NCBI GenBank assembly: GCA_035575095.1
Contig: DATLYF010000098.1
Location: 1 to 16,141 of the forward strand
Direction: 5' to 3'
Source of the DNA: DATLYF01 sp035575095
Lineage (GTDB): Bacteria > Pseudomonadota > Gammaproteobacteria > Competibacterales > Competibacteraceae
DNA: 16,141 bases
The position numbers and the translations under genes are program-made. Of the stretch, positions 13,124 to 16,141 are shown one piece after another. Every line of letters begins with the position of its first letter. Within the stretch, counting starts at the first letter, position 1. The notes beneath the pieces are model-generated. The model was not told the DNA's origin, made no database searches, and saw only the letters and a list, made by a program, of their open reading frames with translations.

Positions 13124-16084
13124 CTACTCACCGCCAGCACGACGAACATCAGGCAGCGCGAGCGCTGTCGCCCTCTGCTCTTCCGCCTCGGCTTCTGCCG
13201 CGGCGGCTGCCTGTTCCTCCGCCACCGGCAGGGTGAAGCGGAACACGGTGCCGCCCCTGGGATCGGACTCGGCCGCCAGGGTGCCGCCGTGGGCCTCGAT
13301 GATGGAGCGGCTGATGGACAGCCCGAGCCCCATACCCTCGGCCTTGGTGGTGAAGAAAGGCTGGAACAGATGGCTGCGCGCCTCGGCGGACAGCCCCGGC
13401 CCGCTGTCGCGCAGCAACACCTCCACGCTGTGGACGCCTGCGGCACGGGTGCGAACGGTGAGCTGGCGCTGGCCCTCGGGCACCTCCTGCATGGCCTCCA
13501 TGGCGTTGCGCATCAGGTTGAGCAACACCTGCTGGATCTGGATGCCATCGGCCAGCACCCGCGGCAACGCCTCGTCCAGTTCGAGCTCGACGCTGACCTC
13601 GAAGCGCCGGTACTCGGCCCGGTACAGATCGTCCAGCTCACGGATCAACTGGTTGAGATCGGTGGCCGACCGCTGCGGCGGCTGCTTGCGCAGGAACTTG
13701 CGCAGGCGATGGATGATGCCGCCGGCGCGCAGCCCCTGCTCCGCCACCTTCTCCAGGATGGTGGCCAGTTGCTCGCGCTCGACGCTCTCGCTTTTGAGCA
13801 GACGCAGCGCCGCCTGGGCATAGGTAACCATGGCCGCCAGCGGCTGATTGATCTCGTGGGCCAAGCCGGAGGCCATCTCGCCGGCCAGGCTGAGGCGCCC
13901 CATGTGGGTCAGCTCCTCGCGCAACTGGCGCAACTGGTCCTGGGCCTGGCGCCGGGCGGTGATGTCCTCGGCGATGCCAGCCATGCGGTACAGTCGCCCC
14001 TGGGCGTCGTAGACCGGGAAGCCGCGGTCGTGGATCCAGCGGATGCCGCCGTCAGGGCGCAGGATGCGATATTCCACGTCCATGCGTCCGCTTTCGCGGC
14101 TGGCGGCGATGACCTGGGCCACCTTGGCGCGGTCCAGGGGATGCACGGTATCGAGAAAGGAGCTGCGCCCCAAGCGCCATTCTTCGGATGAACGCCCCCA
14201 CACCTCCTCATAGGCCGGGCTGATATAGATGCGCTGGCGCTGATCGAGGCTGACCATCCAGAACACCTCGCGGATGTGCTCGGCCAGCTGGCGAAAGCGC
14301 TCCTCGCGCTCGCGCAGGGCGCGCACCGCACCGAGGCGAGCCTGGATCTCCTGCTGCAGCCGGGTGTTGCTGCGCACCAGTTCGGCGGTGCGCTCGCGCA
14401 CCCGCGCCTCCAGTTCGCCGTGGGCACGGCGCAGCTCCTGCTCGGCCTGCTTGCGCACGGTGATGTCGCTGCTGCAGCCGCGGTAGCCGCGGAAGCGCCC
14501 GTTCTCGTCGAACACCGGCTTGCCGCTGATGCTCAGGTAGAGCCGCTCGCCGCTGCGCCGGCTCCAGGCGATCTCCAGGCCGCTGAAGGGCTGGTGCTGG
14601 CGTACCCGGGCCAGATACTCCGGCCAGGGTGCGCGGCCGAGTTCGTGGTAATCGGCTAGGAACGCCTCCAGCGGGCGGTCGAGGATCTGCGCCGAGGGCA
14701 ACCCCAGGCGGCTCTGGTGCTGGCCGGAGACATAGGTGAAGCGCAGGTTCTCGTCCAGCTCCCAGAACATGTCGGCGGCGATTTCGGCGAAATCGCGAAA
14801 GCGCTGCTCGCTCTGGCGCAGGGCGGCCTCGCTCTGCTTGAGCAGAGTGATGTCGCTGACCATGCACAACACGCCGCGGAAGCGCGCCTGTTCGTCGCGG
14901 ATCGGGTTGCTGGCGATCAATGCCCACAGCCGCGCGCCGTCGCGCCGGCGCAAGATGAACTCCTGCTGGTCACTGATGCCGCTGCGCCGGCGGTTGAAGG
15001 CAGCCTCGGCGCGCGGCCACTCCTCCTCGGCCAGCAATACCAGATAGCGCTGGCCGACCAGTTCCCCCGGAGTAAAGCCCAGCAGCTCGTGCAGGCGCTG
15101 GTTGGCATAGGTGATATAGCCCAGGGCGTCGAGCATACCCACCCCCTCCTGGGCGGTATCGAGCAGGCTGTGCAACTGCGCTTCGCTCTGCCGCAGGGAG
15201 GCCTGGGCTTGCTGTCGGCGGCGATACTCCCGGCGCAGGAACCACAAGGCCAGCAGGCCGGCGGACAGGGCCGCACTCAGCAGCGGCGCCACCTCGTTGA
15301 AGGCGCGGCGCAGCAACATGGGCAGCGTGAACGGTTCCACCACCGCCTGCAGCATCAGCATACTGCCCTCCACCCGATGGCCGGTAAACACCCGGTAGCC
15401 CGGCGGCGGACGCCAGCCGCCAGTCAGACCCTGCGCAGTGAGCAGGACCTCGCCGGGCCGGTCGCGCTGCCCCAACCACAGCGCATAGCCGGGGCGCAGC
15501 GGTTGCTGCATCGGCTGGATCAGCAATTGCGGCAAGAAGCCGATGGTCAGCCAGCCGCTGCGCTCGCCGTTTAGCTTCCAGGGGACGCTGATCTCCAGCA
15601 GGACGAGTTCCGGCATCAACTCGAGATGGGTCTCTGCCACCAGCACGTGGCGCTCGGCTGCTTGCTGGAAGGCCTGGCAGCCGGTCGCACCGAGGCCGTA
15701 GCAATGCCAGGCCCGCGGCCTGCCCTCGGCATCGCTGATCAGATAGGCGACGGCGTGCGGCAGGCTGGCGCGCAGCAGTTCCTCGAGCTGCTCCTGATCG
15801 GCCTGCATGGCGTGCCGCTCCTCCAGGGTGCCGAGTAGCGTCACCTCCTGCTGCGCGATGATGGCGATGCTGCGGCTGCGCTCGTGCAACATCATGTCGA
15901 GCTGCCGGCCGACGCCGTAGGTCAGCCCGGCCACCAGCTCGCGCTCGTGGGACTTGACCTCCTCGTAGCGCTGCCAGGTGAGCAGGATGCTCAACGCCAG
16001 AAAGGCCAGGCCGAGCAGCAGGGCAGGACGGCTCAGTAGGCTCTTGAGCCGAGAGAGGGTGAGGACGATAGCGGGCTTGGACAT
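13124..16084 (-). CDS. membrane multi-PAS sensor histidine kinase
   Basis: A 986-residue kinase: TM1 (about 20-37), periplasmic sensor (about 40-262, with C128 and C136 close together), TM2 (about 270-288), three PAS domains starting near 300, 428 and 595 (the second and third with PAC-like ends such as GYRGCSSDITVRKQAE and RMAGIAEDITARRQAQ), a coiled-coil linker between PAS2 and PAS3, HisKA with the phosphoacceptor H743 in LAHEINQPLAAM, and a HATPase with N box LLNLMRNAME (about 855) and GMGLGLS (about 913). The last 31 residues are an Ala/Glu-rich tail. The HisKA type resembles FixL/DctB/NtrB-like kinases. There is no receiver domain and no response regulator in the window. The second ATG is preferred because GGGGA lies about 10 bases before it; the first ATG, three codons earlier, directly abuts that site. 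It converges on the fusion gene with a 15-base gap. Confidence 0.93.
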   Translation of the reverse strand: MSKPAIVLTLSRLKSLLSRPALLLGLAFLALSILLTWQRYEEVKSHERELVAGLTYGVGRQLDMMLHERSRSIAIIAQQEVTLLGTLEERHAMQADQEQLEELLRASLPHAVAYLISDAEGRPRAWHCYGLGATGCQAFQQAAERHVLVAETHLELMPELVLLEISVPWKLNGERSGWLTIGFLPQLLIQPMQQPLRPGYALWLGQRDRPGEVLLTAQGLTGGWRPPPGYRVFTGHRVEGSMLMLQAVVEPFTLPMLLRRAFNEVAPLLSAALSAGLLALWFLRREYRRRQQAQASLRQSEAQLHSLLDTAQEGVGMLDALGYITYANQRLHELLGFTPGELVGQRYLVLLAEEEWPRAEAAFNRRRSGISDQQEFILRRRDGARLWALIASNPIRDEQARFRGVLCMVSDITLLKQSEAALRQSEQRFRDFAEIAADMFWELDENLRFTYVSGQHQSRLGLPSAQILDRPLEAFLADYHELGRAPWPEYLARVRQHQPFSGLEIAWSRRSGERLYLSISGKPVFDENGRFRGYRGCSSDITVRKQAEQELRRAHGELEARVRERTAELVRSNTRLQQEIQARLGAVRALREREERFRQLAEHIREVFWMVSLDQRQRIYISPAYEEVWGRSSEEWRLGRSSFLDTVHPLDRAKVAQVIAASRESGRMDVEYRILRPDGGIRWIHDRGFPVYDAQGRLYRMAGIAEDITARRQAQDQLRQLREELTHMGRLSLAGEMASGLAHEINQPLAAMVTYAQAALRLLKSESVEREQLATILEKVAEQGLRAGGIIHRLRKFLRKQPPQRSATDLNQLIRELDDLYRAEYRRFEVSVELELDEALPRVLADGIQIQQVLLNLMRNAMEAMQEVPEGQRQLTVRTRAAGVHSVEVLLRDSGPGLSAEARSHLFQPFFTTKAEGMGLGLSISRSIIEAHGGTLAAESDPRGGTVFRFTLPVAEEQAAAAAEAEAEEQRATALALPDVRRAGGE

Positions 16085-16141
16085 GGCAGGCATTCCCCAA
16101 CGGGCGTGACCGCGCTGGGAGGCAGTTTACTCTCTCGGCGG

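Noticed and set aside
14970..16100. 376-codon minus-strand frame within the histidine kinase gene
   Set aside because: Ala/Arg/Gly/Pro-rich alternative frame of a clearly coding region with kinase and PAS motifs.

Overview
The window is GC-rich (clearly above 60% by eye), densely coded chromosomal DNA. I infer a Pseudomonadota, most likely a gammaproteobacterium with a complex energy metabolism. The protein families (PrpE/PrpB, PpsR, type 2 malate dehydrogenase, Cys-type SelW-like protein, GGDEF-EAL protein, multi-PAS kinase) and the strong GGAG-type ribosome sites fit this. I could not fix the genus. I see no tRNA, rRNA, CRISPR array, insertion sequence or phage gene.

Left part (1-5700), all on the minus strand, is central C3/C4 carbon metabolism. 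A 2-methylcitrate pathway operon starts with prpE (propionyl-CoA synthetase) and runs into prpB (methylisocitrate lyase), which is cut by the window edge. The AT-rich region upstream of prpE carries three dyads and is the likely control region. Next come a patatin-like phospholipase gene, a type 2 malate dehydrogenase gene with a convincing intrinsic terminator, and ppsR, the bifunctional regulator of PEP synthase. Propionate oxidation feeds pyruvate and succinate into the TCA cycle, Mdh gives oxaloacetate, and PpsR sets the pyruvate-to-PEP step, so these genes act around one metabolic node even though they are not one operon.

Middle part (5977-8319): a DJ-1/PfpI family gene on the plus strand converges on a minus-strand trio, GST-like protein, SelW-like thioredoxin-fold protein and GNAT acetyltransferase. 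The gap between the converging groups holds two perfect hairpins, both with a TCCG loop, that look like a terminator or a small dispersed palindromic element. The trio and the DJ-1 protein suggest thiol or carbonyl stress functions, but this is inference.

Right part (8457-16084) is signalling and membrane redox. A two-TM GGDEF-EAL protein with all main motifs intact is preceded by a nine-codon mini-ORF whose stop overlaps its start codon. It is followed on the same strand by a gene fusing a TVP38/TMEM64 (DedA/SNARE-associated) membrane domain to a complete pyridine nucleotide-disulfide oxidoreductase. That flavoprotein has the active CxxxxC pair but Tyr in place of the catalytic His of dihydrolipoamide dehydrogenase. 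Converging on it is a large membrane histidine kinase with a periplasmic sensor and three PAS domains; no response regulator is in the window. The fusion protein next to a c-di-GMP enzyme is the least understood and most interesting part.
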